From Lachnospiraceae bacterium AC3007 (lineage in GTDB: Bacteria; Bacillota; Clostridia; Lachnospirales; Lachnospiraceae), in assembly GCA_000621405.1 (NCBI GenBank), contig JHYK01000012.1, positions 58,526 through 122,525 of the forward strand: a stretch of DNA of 64,000 nucleotides. The letters run 5' to 3'. The notes beneath the pieces were generated by a model. That model was given only the letters and a program-made list of their open reading frames with translations, ran no database searches and was not told where the DNA came from. Within the stretch, counting starts at the first letter, position 1; each line of letters begins with the position of its first letter. Made by a program: the position numbers and the translations under genes. Positions 53,654-63,187 of the stretch are shown here, in pieces.

Positions 53654-55489
53654 ATGAAGACAAAAAGAGAAGATATCAGAAACGTAGCGATCATAGCACA
53701 TGTAGATCACGGAAAGACCACACTAGTCGATGCCCTTCTCAGGCAGAGCGGTGTTTTCAGAGAGAATCAGGAAGTAGTTGAGCGCGTCATGGACTCGAAC
53801 GATCTCGAGCGTGAGCGTGGCATCACGATATTATCCAAGAACACCTCGGTCCTCTACAAGGATGTGAGGATCAATATCATAGACACTCCGGGGCATGCGG
53901 ACTTTGGAGGAGAGGTGGAGCGCATACTCAAGATGGTGGATGGCGTAGTCCTTCTTGTGGATGCCTTTGAAGGTGTTATGCCGCAGACCAAGTTCGTGCT
54001 GATGAAAGCCCTGTCGCTGGAGCTTCCTGTAATCTCTTGCGTGAACAAGATAGACCGTGACGGAGCAAGACCCGATGAGGTGGTGGATGAAGTCCTGGAG
54101 CTCCTGATGGACCTTGGCGCATCTGATGCCCAGCTTGACTGCCCGTTTGTATTTACATCTGCAAAGAACGGAACGTCATCGATGGATCCTGAGACGCAGG
54201 GTGATGACATGACGGCTCTTTTTGATACGATAGTCTCATATATCCCGGCGCCGGAGGGTGATCCGGAAGCGCCTGTTCAGATACTTATCTCGACTATAGA
54301 CTACAACGAATATGTCGGGCGCATCGGTATCGGAAAGGTAGACAGCGGCACCGTGAAGCTCAATCAGGAAGCCGTGATAGTGAACCATCACGACAAGGAC
54401 CGCAAAGAAAAGGTCAAGATCAGCAAACTCTATGAGTTTGAGGGACTGAAGAAGGCCGATGTGACGGAAGCCACCATAGGTCAGATAGTGGCCATATCCG
54501 GCATTGCTGATATCAAGATAGGGGATACTTTGTGTTCGCCTGAGGCGCCTTCGGCCATTCCTTTCCAGAAGATATCTGATCCCACGATATCCATGAACTT
54601 CATGGTAAATGACAGTCCTCTTGCAGGCAAAGAGGGCAAGTATGTAACGTCCAGACATATCAAGGACAGACTGCTCCGAGAACTCAATACGGATGTGTCA
54701 TTAAGGGTGGAAGACACCGAGTCCACGGATACCTTCAAGGTATCAGGCAGAGGAGAACTCCATCTGTCGGTACTCATCGAGACCATGAGGCGAGAGGGAT
54801 ATGAATTCGCTGTCTCAAAGGCCGAGGTCATATACAGAAAAGATGAAGCCGGCAGGACGCTTGAGCCGATGGAACTTGCGTATGTGGATGTTCCGGATGA
54901 ATTCACCGGGACCGTGATCTCCTCTCTTTCCGAGAGGAAGGGAGAGCTCCTCAACATGAATTCCATCGCCGGAGGATATACAAGGCTCGAGTTCAGGATA
55001 CCGTCCAGAGGACTGATAGGATTCCGCGGCCCCTTCCTTACAGACACCAAGGGCAACGGCATAATAAATACGATATTCGAGGACTACGCGCCGTATAAAG
55101 GAGATATAGCCTACCGTAACACGGGATCCCTCATAGCATTTGAGGCCGGCGAGGCAGTGCCCTACGGTCTCTTCAATGCGCAGGAGAGGGGAGCGCTCTT
55201 TATCGGGCCCGGCACTCCCGTGTATTCCGGAATGGTCATAGGATCGAATCCCAAGTCGGATGACATAGAAGTGAACGTATGCAAGACCAAGCATCTTACC
55301 AATACACGTACTTCCAGCTCCGACGAGGCTTTAAGGCTCGTTCCTCCGATACAGATGTCACTGGAGCAGTGTCTTGATTTCATAGATAATGATGAACTGC
55401 TTGAAGTGACTCCCAAATCTTTGCGCATCCGCAAGAAGATACTCGATCCGACATTAAGGAAGCGGGCTAATTTTAAGAACAGATCATGA
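53654..55489 (+). CDS. typA: Ribosome-associated translational GTPase TypA/BipA
   Basis: The 611 residues match the usual length. G motifs are AHVDHGKTTLVD, the switch RERGITILSKN, DTPGHADFGGEV and NKIDRDGA, followed by the EF-G-like domains II, III and V (GRGELHLSVLIETMRREGYE, PSRGLIGFRG) and the TypA-specific C-terminal domain (TNTRTSSSDEALRLVPP). It binds ribosomes and supports growth under stress and subunit assembly. The start is fixed by homology (MKTKREDIRN); only an AAGGGT about 15 bases upstream and a close GGAG are available as ribosome binding sites. Its stop overlaps the MATE gene as ATGA. Confidence 0.97.
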   Translation: MKTKREDIRNVAIIAHVDHGKTTLVDALLRQSGVFRENQEVVERVMDSNDLERERGITILSKNTSVLYKDVRINIIDTPGHADFGGEVERILKMVDGVVLLVDAFEGVMPQTKFVLMKALSLELPVISCVNKIDRDGARPDEVVDEVLELLMDLGASDAQLDCPFVFTSAKNGTSSMDPETQGDDMTALFDTIVSYIPAPEGDPEAPVQILISTIDYNEYVGRIGIGKVDSGTVKLNQEAVIVNHHDKDRKEKVKISKLYEFEGLKKADVTEATIGQIVAISGIADIKIGDTLCSPEAPSAIPFQKISDPTISMNFMVNDSPLAGKEGKYVTSRHIKDRLLRELNTDVSLRVEDTESTDTFKVSGRGELHLSVLIETMRREGYEFAVSKAEVIYRKDEAGRTLEPMELAYVDVPDEFTGTVISSLSERKGELLNMNSIAGGYTRLEFRIPSRGLIGFRGPFLTDTKGNGIINTIFEDYAPYKGDIAYRNTGSLIAFEAGEAVPYGLFNAQERGALFIGPGTPVYSGMVIGSNPKSDDIEVNVCKTKHLTNTRTSSSDEALRLVPPIQMSLEQCLDFIDNDELLEVTPKSLRIRKKILDPTLRKRANFKNRS

Positions 55490-56841
55490 AAGCCAGTAAG
55501 ATGGGCACAATGCCCGTAAAGAAACTCATAGTGACCATGTCGCTGCCCATGATGATATCCATGCTCGTGCAGGCTCTATACAATATCGTGGACAGCATTT
55601 TTGTTGCGAAGCTTTCGGAGCAGGCGCTCACCGGCGTTACTCTCGCTTTCCCCATGCAGAATCTGATGTTTGCAGTAGCCGGCGGTACGGGAGTCGGTAT
55701 CAATGCGATGCTGTCCAAGGCTCTCGGTGAAAAAGAGCTTGATGAAGCTGACAGCGCGGCCGGTAACGGTATCGTGCTGAATCTGGCAGCGGCTCTTATT
55801 TTCATGGCGGCGTCTTTTATGGGTGCTGCCGGCGCTTTCATCAATACCCAGACCGCGGATCCCGTGATCGCAAGAGAGGGTACTACATATCTTTCGATCA
55901 TCATGGTGCTCTCTATAGGGATGTCGGCGCAGGTCACCATGGAGAGGCTCCTCCAGTCTACCGGACGTACCTTCTATACCATGATCTCTCAGGCCACGGG
56001 AGCTATCATAAACATCATAATGGATCCCATAATGATATTCGGTCTTTTAGGGTTTCCGAAGTTTGGCGTTGCGGGTGCTGCCTACGCTACGATAATCGGG
56101 CAGTCGGTCGCGGCGACTCTGGGGCTATACTTTAATCTGACAAAAAATCACGATATACGTTTCTCATGGAAGATACTCAGGCTTAAAGCCGAAACGGTGA
56201 AGAGGATATACTTCGTCGGTGTGCCGTCGATCCTCATGATAGCCATCGGGGCAGTCATGACGTATTTTATCAATCTTATACTGAGTGCTTTTTCCAGCAC
56301 GGCGGTGGCGGTCTTTGGGGTATATTTCAAACTCCAGAGCTTTTTCTTCCTGCCGGTCTTCGGACTGAATAACGGAGTGATACCCGTGCTGGCGTATAAT
56401 TACGGCGCTAAAAACAAGGAGATGATAAAGGAAGCGCTGAGGTTTTCGATCATGCTGGCTTTTCTTGTCATGTGCGTGGGAACAGCGATCCTTGAGCTTA
56501 TTCCCGGAAAACTCCTGACTTTATTCTCCGCCTCGGATGACATGATGGCGATAGGGACCACGGCGCTTCGGACCATTGCCTGGCATTTTCCCATAGCGGG
56601 AGTCTGCATAGCCATGGGCTCGATATTCCAGGCGTTCGGAAGGAGCTATTATTCTCTTATAGTATCTCTTGGAAGGCAGATAGTTGTGCTCATACCCGTG
56701 GCGTATACTCTGAGCCTTACGGGTAACGTAGACAATGTCTGGTGGGCATTTCTTATCTCCGAACTAATGTCGTTTTGTCTGACGTATATTTTTTTCAGAA
56801 GAATAGACAGAACTATTATTCGTAATCTGGATGCGAATTGA
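55486..56841 (+). CDS. MATE-family multidrug/sodium efflux transporter
   Basis: The 451-residue protein has twelve helices in two related halves, as is usual for MATE transporters. Features include LPMMISMLVQALYNIVDSIFV at the start and GVGINAMLSKALGEKE in the first half, with PVFGLNNGVIPVLAYNYGAKN in the second. It exports cationic or other small compounds by Na+ or H+ exchange; the substrate cannot be read from sequence. It is translationally coupled to typA by ATGA. The IS110-family element follows directly. Confidence 0.94.
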   Translation: MKASKMGTMPVKKLIVTMSLPMMISMLVQALYNIVDSIFVAKLSEQALTGVTLAFPMQNLMFAVAGGTGVGINAMLSKALGEKELDEADSAAGNGIVLNLAAALIFMAASFMGAAGAFINTQTADPVIAREGTTYLSIIMVLSIGMSAQVTMERLLQSTGRTFYTMISQATGAIINIIMDPIMIFGLLGFPKFGVAGAAYATIIGQSVAATLGLYFNLTKNHDIRFSWKILRLKAETVKRIYFVGVPSILMIAIGAVMTYFINLILSAFSSTAVAVFGVYFKLQSFFFLPVFGLNNGVIPVLAYNYGAKNKEMIKEALRFSIMLAFLVMCVGTAILELIPGKLLTLFSASDDMMAIGTTALRTIAWHFPIAGVCIAMGSIFQAFGRSYYSLIVSLGRQIVVLIPVAYTLSLTGNVDNVWWAFLISELMSFCLTYIFFRRIDRTIIRNLDAN

Positions 56842-56962
56842 AGACTAACTATTAGAAGTCAAGTAGAAAATGATGTTTTTGATCCAAACGCAGAAATGCG
56901 ATTTGAATAGTGGTCGGGACTTATTCCCGGCAATCAGTTCCTTGAAAATAGCATGACAAACA

Positions 56963-56982
56963 GAGCATCCTATCGGGTGCTC
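56963..56982 (-). terminator. Hairpin downstream of the IS110 transposase
   Basis: GAGCATCC and GGGTGCTC pair over eight bases (one G-T) around a TATC loop, 24 bases past the transposase stop. On the minus strand it is followed by TGTTTG, only a weak T-run. Confidence 0.4.
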
Positions 56983-57006
56983 AAACAGAAAAGGTATATC
57001 AGAGTA

Positions 57007-58179
57007 TTATCTTGGTGAGTATCCTGCTCCAGTAAGTTCCATTCTGTAAATGGTCCGGATCAACTTCTTTGTCGCATGGGATACAGCTACGTTATAGTGT
57101 TTCCCTTCGGATATCTTTCTTCCAAGGTAGATGCCGAAGGATTCATCCCATTTACAGACAAACTTGGTGGCGTTAAAAAGAGCATACCGTAAGTATCTGG
57201 AGCCACGTTTCTCCATGTGAGAATAGGAAGAATCGAGCTGACCGGATTGATATGTAGACGGTGACAAACCAGCGTATGCAAGAATCTTATCCGCATTATC
57301 AAAACGCTTGAAGTCGCCAACTTCGGCAAGGATCATTGCTCCCATACGGTAGCTTATTCCGGGGATGGTCATTATTGGGGAATGCAGTTCATCCATAATC
57401 GATTTAATGGATTCTTCGATTTCTTCAATCTCTTCGGATAGTATGCGTATGAGATATATGGTATGTACTAATTCCATTGATTTTGCAGCCATAGGAGCAC
57501 CAATCGAATCGATAGCAGCATTTCTGATTTCAATCGCTTTATCACGGCCGTAGCGGCCCTTGGAGGAATCCTCAAGAAGCTTTTTGAGATGGGTCAGATG
57601 GCAGCTTGCAATGTAAGTGGCTCCCGGAAGTTCTTCCAAAAGTACATAGACGGAATTAAGGTGCAGTGATGGAACAAGTTTTTCCAATTCAGGAAAGAGA
57701 ATGTTCACAAGCCGAGCTAATGAAGCCTTGAGTTTAGATCGTTCATGAACCTTGTCAAAGCGATAACGGGTTAATGATTTCAACTCTTCGTTGTGATATG
57801 ATGTTTCCGAGTAGGGCTTGAGAGTCCTATCGGCCATCAACATCATAGCAATTGAAGAGGCATCGACTTTATCCGTTTTTGTCTTTCTAAGGCTTAGACC
57901 TTTTCTGTAAAGATTCGTGTGTAGCGGGTTGATAACAACGGTCGGGAAACCTTTATCAACGAGCGACGCCAGAAGATTGTTAGAATAGTGACCGGTAGCT
58001 TCAAGACCTACTTTTATTTCTGTCTTATCAGAAGTCACTTTCTCGATTCTGGAGAATAACTCATCAAAACCGACCTTGTCATTTGAGATGGTGAAGACGG
58101 GATACACCTTCCTGCCTTCGTCATCAAGGATACAGCAGTCGTGCTTGTCCTTGGCAACATCGATACCAACATAGATCAT
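57007..58179 (-). CDS. IS110-family transposase (DEDD recombinase)
   Basis: The 390 residues have the two-domain IS110 layout. The N-terminal RuvC-like domain has Asp7 in YVGIDVAKDKH, Glu60 in GLEATGHYS, and Asp103 and Asp106 in TDKVDASSIA, so the DEDD set is complete. A coiled-coil middle follows, then the C-terminal Transposase_20 domain with TIPGISYRMGAMILAEVGDFKRF and LSPSTYQSGQ, which holds the expected catalytic Ser, and KRGSRYLRYALF. IS110 recombinases act with a structured bridge RNA that pairs with target and donor. The frame is intact and GGAGG precedes the start, so the element may be active. Confidence 0.95.
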   Translation of the reverse strand: MIYVGIDVAKDKHDCCILDDEGRKVYPVFTISNDKVGFDELFSRIEKVTSDKTEIKVGLEATGHYSNNLLASLVDKGFPTVVINPLHTNLYRKGLSLRKTKTDKVDASSIAMMLMADRTLKPYSETSYHNEELKSLTRYRFDKVHERSKLKASLARLVNILFPELEKLVPSLHLNSVYVLLEELPGATYIASCHLTHLKKLLEDSSKGRYGRDKAIEIRNAAIDSIGAPMAAKSMELVHTIYLIRILSEEIEEIEESIKSIMDELHSPIMTIPGISYRMGAMILAEVGDFKRFDNADKILAYAGLSPSTYQSGQLDSSYSHMEKRGSRYLRYALFNATKFVCKWDESFGIYLGRKISEGKHYNVAVSHATKKLIRTIYRMELTGAGYSPR

Positions 58180-58225
58180 AAATGTGATCCTCCTTAAATA
58201 GTATTTGATGCAGCTGCTATAAGAT

Positions 58226-58314
58226 CCACAGGGCTCTTTGTATGCTGTAACCTCGTTCTACATAAACCGTCATGCGGTATCTAACTGATTAACAATTAAA
58301 CAAAGAGACTGTGG
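58226..58314 (-). ncRNA. Candidate bridge RNA core upstream of the IS110 transposase
   Basis: CCACAGGGCTCTTTG (58226-58240) pairs with CAAAGAGACTGTGG (58301-58314), giving an almost complete stem around a 60-base internal region. It lies in the non-coding end before the transposase, where IS110-group elements encode their bridge RNA. I see the long stem only; the guide loops, the true ends and the strand are inferred. Confidence 0.45.
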
Positions 58315-58440
58315 TTGGAGCCTTTCGTGAACCATCGAGTGGTAGGAGAAAAAAACCAATCCACAGCATCTTTAACAGCATACCCAAACCTGTAGATAAG
58401 GTAAAGAATGGGTATGACTATATAATACGAGGATAATAAA

Positions 58441-60027
58441 GTGAGAACAGATCTGCTTGAAAACAAAAAACTATACTGCTTCTTGTTAATAATGATCAGC
58501 CTTCTGTTTGTAGTCACAAGACTATTCAGATTGGATATGGTACCATTTACTCCTATTGGTATGCACTATGATGAAATGTCAGCGGCATATGATGCGTGGT
58601 GTATTCAAGGTTGGGGGTGTGACAGACATCTTACACGATTCCCAGTTTACTTTATGAATGCCGGCTCCGGACAGAATGCTTTATATATTTATTTTGCCGC
58701 AATAATGTTTAAATTGGTAGGATTTTCAGTTTTTAAATTCCGTCTGGTGGCTGTAATATGTGCGGGTGTTGCCTATATCTGTCTTTTTTTCCTTTCACGA
58801 ATTCTTTTCGGTCGGGGCATCACATCACTTATTCCTAATGCTTTAATGGTCATTATGCCAATATTCCTCATGAGCGAACATTGGGGGCTCGAAAGTTACC
58901 TTTTCCTGAGTTTTTCAATTATTTCAATATACTTTATGATTATCGCGTTGGACAAAGGATGCTTGAGATACAGTATTCTTAGCGGTTTTCTGTGGGGGAT
59001 CACGTTCTATACCTATGGAATCTCTTACGTTGTGATTCCTCTTTTCCTGTTGCTGGCATTAGTTTTGCTGGTCTATGAAAAGAAGGTTGTAATTGGACAG
59101 ATTCTCGCTGTAGGCATTCCTGTCATTATTATGGGTGTCCCTTTGGCGGTGGAACAACTTGTGATTAATGGGTATATTAAACCATTTTCATTGGCTTTTA
59201 TGGATTTCTTTCCGATGGAGATTACCAGATTCGGTGAGGTCTCTGTTTCAAATGTTTTGGAAAACCTGAGAACTTCTTTGGTCACGCTTTTTTCGAGGGA
59301 TAGTTTATTTTACAACAGTGTTCCCCTGTTTGGGACAATATATTATATCTCAATTCCATTTATGCTGATCGGTTTGATACTTTCAATCAAGTGTACAGTT
59401 AAATCCATAAGAAAAAAGAATTACAGTCCAATTTCTATCGTTCTTCTATTCTATGTCTCCGCCCGTATAGTATCATTGATGACTTATGAGTTAAACATAA
59501 ATAAAGCAAATGAGCTGTATTTTCCATATCTGTTATTTACAGCTTACGGGATTATAAGCATATATAGCAAATTATCAAAAACGTGGTTTCTTCCTTTACT
59601 GGCAGTTGTTTACACGGCGTTTTTCCTTTGTTTTGCACATTGGGCATTTTCAAGTGGAGAACAAAGTTGGAACCATGAGACCAGACCGAGAACAGAAGAG
59701 GGAATCATTAAGGATATCCAGGTTGGACGGGCGATACAGGAAGCACGAATAATCGGTGGAGATAAACATTTGCAGATGATAATAAATGATGTGCACGGAC
59801 AATATTGGCAGATATGTCTGTTTGCCGGTACATCACCATATGATTATAACGAAGAAGGCTATTCAGAGAACGGATATGAAATTGGTATTTCAGGAGAATT
59901 AGATACGTCAGGTGATACGGTTTTTCTTATCGAGGAAAGTTTGGACCATATTACGGATTATCTGGTTTCCGAGGGCTTTAAACGTACTATACCCCGCAAT
60001 GGAGGGTTTTCTATTGTTTATCGTTAA
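58441..60027 (+). CDS. GT39-like GT-C membrane glycosyltransferase
   Basis: The 528-residue protein starts at a GTG with GAGG eight bases upstream and a TATAAT at 58421-58426. It has about eleven helices and a C-terminal external part. The first loop has MHYDEMSAAYDAWCIQGWGCDRHL, with the Asp-Glu pair of GT39/PMT enzymes, then FPVYFMNAGSGQNALYIYF and LMSEHWGLESYLF. It corresponds to the second half of the gene at 28710 without the N-terminal beta module. The gene is visibly more AT-rich than typA or mgtE and lies directly behind an insertion sequence, so horizontal gain is likely. It overlaps the convergent next gene by 17 bases. Confidence 0.85.
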   Translation: MRTDLLENKKLYCFLLIMISLLFVVTRLFRLDMVPFTPIGMHYDEMSAAYDAWCIQGWGCDRHLTRFPVYFMNAGSGQNALYIYFAAIMFKLVGFSVFKFRLVAVICAGVAYICLFFLSRILFGRGITSLIPNALMVIMPIFLMSEHWGLESYLFLSFSIISIYFMIIALDKGCLRYSILSGFLWGITFYTYGISYVVIPLFLLLALVLLVYEKKVVIGQILAVGIPVIIMGVPLAVEQLVINGYIKPFSLAFMDFFPMEITRFGEVSVSNVLENLRTSLVTLFSRDSLFYNSVPLFGTIYYISIPFMLIGLILSIKCTVKSIRKKNYSPISIVLLFYVSARIVSLMTYELNINKANELYFPYLLFTAYGIISIYSKLSKTWFLPLLAVVYTAFFLCFAHWAFSSGEQSWNHETRPRTEEGIIKDIQVGRAIQEARIIGGDKHLQMIINDVHGQYWQICLFAGTSPYDYNEEGYSENGYEIGISGELDTSGDTVFLIEESLDHITDYLVSEGFKRTIPRNGGFSIVYR

Positions 60028-62335
60028 GGGGGTTGGATTTTATAGAACTTGCTATGATGATCCCGTATCCGATCAGTGAAACACAGGATATTATCTCAAA
60101 CACTCTCCAAAGCATCGGCTCACGATAATATACTCTTATTGTACCGGTATAGTTTTCAGGTATCTTGAGTGCTATCCTTGCTCTGTCCCCGTGTTCATAA
60201 GACATTGCCTCATGCGAGACGAGATCCTCTGCCCTGTATCCCGGATAGGCAAAAACGGGGATAAGCACTGTCGAAGATTCTCCGGGATTAATTATCTCAA
60301 GTTTGCGCTCTCCGTGCTCCGCAGTATAAGACGATATCTGTGGATGTCCCTTTGCTACTTCAGCCTCCAACGGCAGATCAGCTAGCCGACCCGAATCACT
60401 GGGCAGATATTCTTCAAAAGCTATTTCATTATCGATGTATTGCTCTCCGTATATCTTTAAAGGTTTATCTTCATCAACAAAGTGCATATAAAATGAACCG
60501 GTCGATATGACAGTGCCTAAAAGGAGTATCCCGATCCACAGATGAAGGCTTATTTTGGAATCCTGATCTGCTCTGTCTGATATCTCCTTAAGTCCGAAGA
60601 CTGCGGACACGCTAAGGATAGCTGTTGTAATCTCCAGATATCTCCAAGGAAACTGCACTAGTCTCACAAGATTTGAAAGCACATTTATCCTTCCCTCAGT
60701 GATGCTCGCAATGCTGTCCCATGGGAAGAAATACATGGATATTAGAAGAGAGATTATGGTGATAGTTAGCGCTACTCTCTGCTTACCTCGATCTCCTGAA
60801 TCCCTTTTGAGTATCCTGTATAGCAGTAAGGCAAGGGCTCCTATTATTCCACCACCAATGCTCAGAGGCATTTCGTTATAGGTTCCGGTTCCGGAGAATC
60901 CCTGTCCCTGCAGAAATATATTAAAGACTTGGGACGGGTATGCTCCGCTCATCTGGATATACTTCATATGATCATTCATGCTGAGAGATACCTGACTCAT
61001 ATATTGGAGCATTGGCATGATAAACCAGCAGGACAAAAGGACAGTCATCAAAGCAGCCTTGCCTATTGAGACCAATCGATATGATGAGAAGGTTTTCCGG
61101 TACTCGAGCAGACAAAAGACGACAAGGAATAAGGAGATCATTTCGAGGCTCAAAAGATGACACATCGCGATGGCCGACATGCCTGCGCCCAGACAAAGCC
61201 AGCCTGTCCTGTCCTCATCCTCTCCATAGTATATTATCCATATTCCGAGGATCACCAGAGGTATAAAAGTCAAAGCCGTGAATTCGCCCAAAGCGGTACG
61301 CAGATATATATCTACGATCCTGTAAGCACTCAGAGTGTATACGGCGGCTCCGATTACTCCGATATCTCTCTTCTCTGATATTCTCTTAAATGCAAAATAT
61401 GATATAAAAGTCGTGGCAAGATTAAGGATTATGATATTGCTCTGCCATACCATATGAATGGGAAGACCTAGTTTATACAGCAATGCAAAAGGATAAATGA
61501 AAAGATCACAGTAAAAAGTGGAGGTAGGATAACTGTATCCCTTGAGCATATCTGTGAGCATCCGGACGGGAAACTGTCCATAGGATATCTCATGTGATAT
61601 GGCCACGATCCTTGCCAGGTGAAATCTGATATCATGTCCGAAATAAATACAATCCGAGAAAGCAGGGAGTGATGCTATGAAGGCGACAGACAAAAGTGCC
61701 GGTATCTGCCACTGATCTCTGATAAAGGTTCTTAAGCCCGCACCGGAATGGGCAAAGATGATAAAAAGGATGAGATCAATCAGTATGAATAAGAGGAGAT
61801 ACCCGGCAATCGGGACCCATCTGTACGACACATCCTCCTTAAGATCGATCCCATATATTGATAGTTTTCCGGGACCGCTATAATGTATGTTAATCTGTAC
61901 TCCGTGGAGTGATCTTCCAAAGGGCACATATATCCGAGCCCCGGCCTCTCCTTGACCTGAACCCACATCTATCATTTCGGATATGGGCTCTGCTACCCAA
62001 CTGTCAGAATATAGCTCCACATATGCATCGCTATTCTCTGCACTGTAGCGGACTGTGACATCATATGCCCCGGACGCCATTGAAAACTTTCCGGTAAGAA
62101 GATCGTCACCTATTATCTTTCCTTCATCATTATATAAAGCATCTTTTTCGCCATAGGAAAAACTGACAGCATCATCAGTTACAGATATGAAATCTCTGGC
62201 CTGAACATTATCATCAAAACAATGAGGATCAAAGTGATACTCGGCCGGGATCTTAAAAGCCCCAACTGCCATAAAAAGGATCATGATCAGCTGAAGTAAG
62301 ATTAAAACAAATAATTTCAAGTGTCTGCGTATCAT
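60011..62335 (-). CDS. YfhO/PTPS-related GT-C-type membrane glycosyltransferase
   Basis: The 774-residue protein has an N-terminal helix (LFVLILLQLIMILFMAV), the external beta module (SGAYDVTVRYSAENSDAYVELY), about twelve helices with GHDIRFHLARIVAISHEI, AYRIVDIYLRTALGEFTAL and MCHLLSLEMISL, and a terminal beta domain with YPGYRAEDLVSHEA. It is a clear paralogue of the protein at 41532. The ATG at 62335 has AGGAAGG about 15 bases upstream. It stands inverted between two GT39-like genes. I find no convincing promoter in the gap upstream, although TATAAT occurs near 62420 on the minus strand. Confidence 0.83.
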   Translation of the reverse strand: MIRRHLKLFVLILLQLIMILFMAVGAFKIPAEYHFDPHCFDDNVQARDFISVTDDAVSFSYGEKDALYNDEGKIIGDDLLTGKFSMASGAYDVTVRYSAENSDAYVELYSDSWVAEPISEMIDVGSGQGEAGARIYVPFGRSLHGVQINIHYSGPGKLSIYGIDLKEDVSYRWVPIAGYLLLFILIDLILFIIFAHSGAGLRTFIRDQWQIPALLSVAFIASLPAFSDCIYFGHDIRFHLARIVAISHEISYGQFPVRMLTDMLKGYSYPTSTFYCDLFIYPFALLYKLGLPIHMVWQSNIIILNLATTFISYFAFKRISEKRDIGVIGAAVYTLSAYRIVDIYLRTALGEFTALTFIPLVILGIWIIYYGEDEDRTGWLCLGAGMSAIAMCHLLSLEMISLFLVVFCLLEYRKTFSSYRLVSIGKAALMTVLLSCWFIMPMLQYMSQVSLSMNDHMKYIQMSGAYPSQVFNIFLQGQGFSGTGTYNEMPLSIGGGIIGALALLLYRILKRDSGDRGKQRVALTITIISLLISMYFFPWDSIASITEGRINVLSNLVRLVQFPWRYLEITTAILSVSAVFGLKEISDRADQDSKISLHLWIGILLLGTVISTGSFYMHFVDEDKPLKIYGEQYIDNEIAFEEYLPSDSGRLADLPLEAEVAKGHPQISSYTAEHGERKLEIINPGESSTVLIPVFAYPGYRAEDLVSHEAMSYEHGDRARIALKIPENYTGTIRVYYREPMLWRVFEIISCVSLIGYGIIIASSIKSNPLNDKQ

Positions 62336-62476
62336 AGATAAAGAAAGCCTTCCTGTCGATCACCGCCAAATACATAATACACAAGAGGCAAGATCGACTA
62401 CATTGAGCAGTAATGATTATATATCATATTTGCCGTTTTTAATAGTCTAAAGACATCAACGAAAAACTCTGAGTGG

Positions 62477-62506
62477 TGGACAGAGTTTCATAGAATATTG
62501 TATAAT
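62477..62506 (+). promoter_or_regulatory. Candidate promoter for the interrupted GT39-like gene
   Basis: TGGACA (62477-62482) and TATAAT (62501-62506) are 18 bases apart, with a leader of about 45 bases. No Shine-Dalgarno sequence is seen before the ATG at 62560. Confidence 0.5.
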
Positions 62507-62559
62507 GGCCCAGATTTGAAGAAGCAGGACTTCACTAGAAATGAGATTTTGTAGCCTTG

Positions 62560-63180
62560 ATGAAAAAGATTGAGCTTAGTGAAAGAAAACTTCATTATTT
62601 TTTCTTTGCTGTCATTACCATGCTGTTCCTCTTTACCAGATTGTTTCGCTTGGATTCAGTCCCTTTTTCACCTTGGGGGATGGAGCTCGATGAACTTGGA
62701 GCAGCATATGATGCATGGTGTATACAAGGGTGGGGAGTAGACAGGCACTTGATTAAGATGCCCTTGATGTTCCTTAACTTGGGGGCTGGACAGAATGCAT
62801 TATATATATATCTTGCAGCGCTTGTATTCAAGGTGTTTGGCTTTTCGTTAGTGAAATTCCGACTTGTGGCAGTAATCTGCGCGACTTGTGCGTATTTCTG
62901 TCTGTATTTTTTGTCTAAAAAAGTATTTGGAGATGGACCATATGCTATAATTCCTTTAGCCCTTATGACAACGATGCCGGTTTTTCTAATGAGTGAACAT
63001 TGGGGGCTGGAAAGCTATCTCTTTTTAAGTTTTTCAATTATTTCCTTTTTCTTTTTAGTGAAGGCCGTAGATAGCGGGAGACCTGTATATTACACTATCG
63101 ATGGTATATTGTGGGGGATTACATTTTATTCTTACGGTATTTCTTATGTTGTAATTCCTTTTTTCCTTTTGATCCTGGAT
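62560..63180 (+). pseudogene. GT39-like glycosyltransferase gene cut by an insertion sequence
   Basis: The first 205 or so residues align closely with the gene at 58441: LDELGAAYDAWCIQGWGVDRHL, LNLGAGQNALYIYLAAL, LMSEHWGLESYLFLSFSI and YGISYVVIPFFLL. After that the frame runs into unrelated sequence (INMTRLATPH) and stops at 63237, where its relative continues for another 320 residues. The break falls between about 63174 and 63190, just where the minus-strand transposase gene ends. The remainder may lie beyond the right edge, after the insertion. As it stands the product would have only a few helices but keeps the Asp-Glu loop. Confidence 0.82.
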
Positions 63181-63187
63181 TCTCGGA

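Larger units (their letters stand above)
56860..58430 (-). mobile_element. IS110-family insertion sequence (ends approximate)
   Basis: The element consists of a transposase gene on the minus strand with a non-coding end on each side. IS110 elements lack clear terminal inverted repeats and make little or no target duplication, so the exact ends cannot be fixed here; the given limits are the surrounding genes less a small margin. The longer non-coding end (261 bases before the next gene) lies upstream of the transposase, as in the IS110 group rather than IS1111. Confidence 0.5.
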
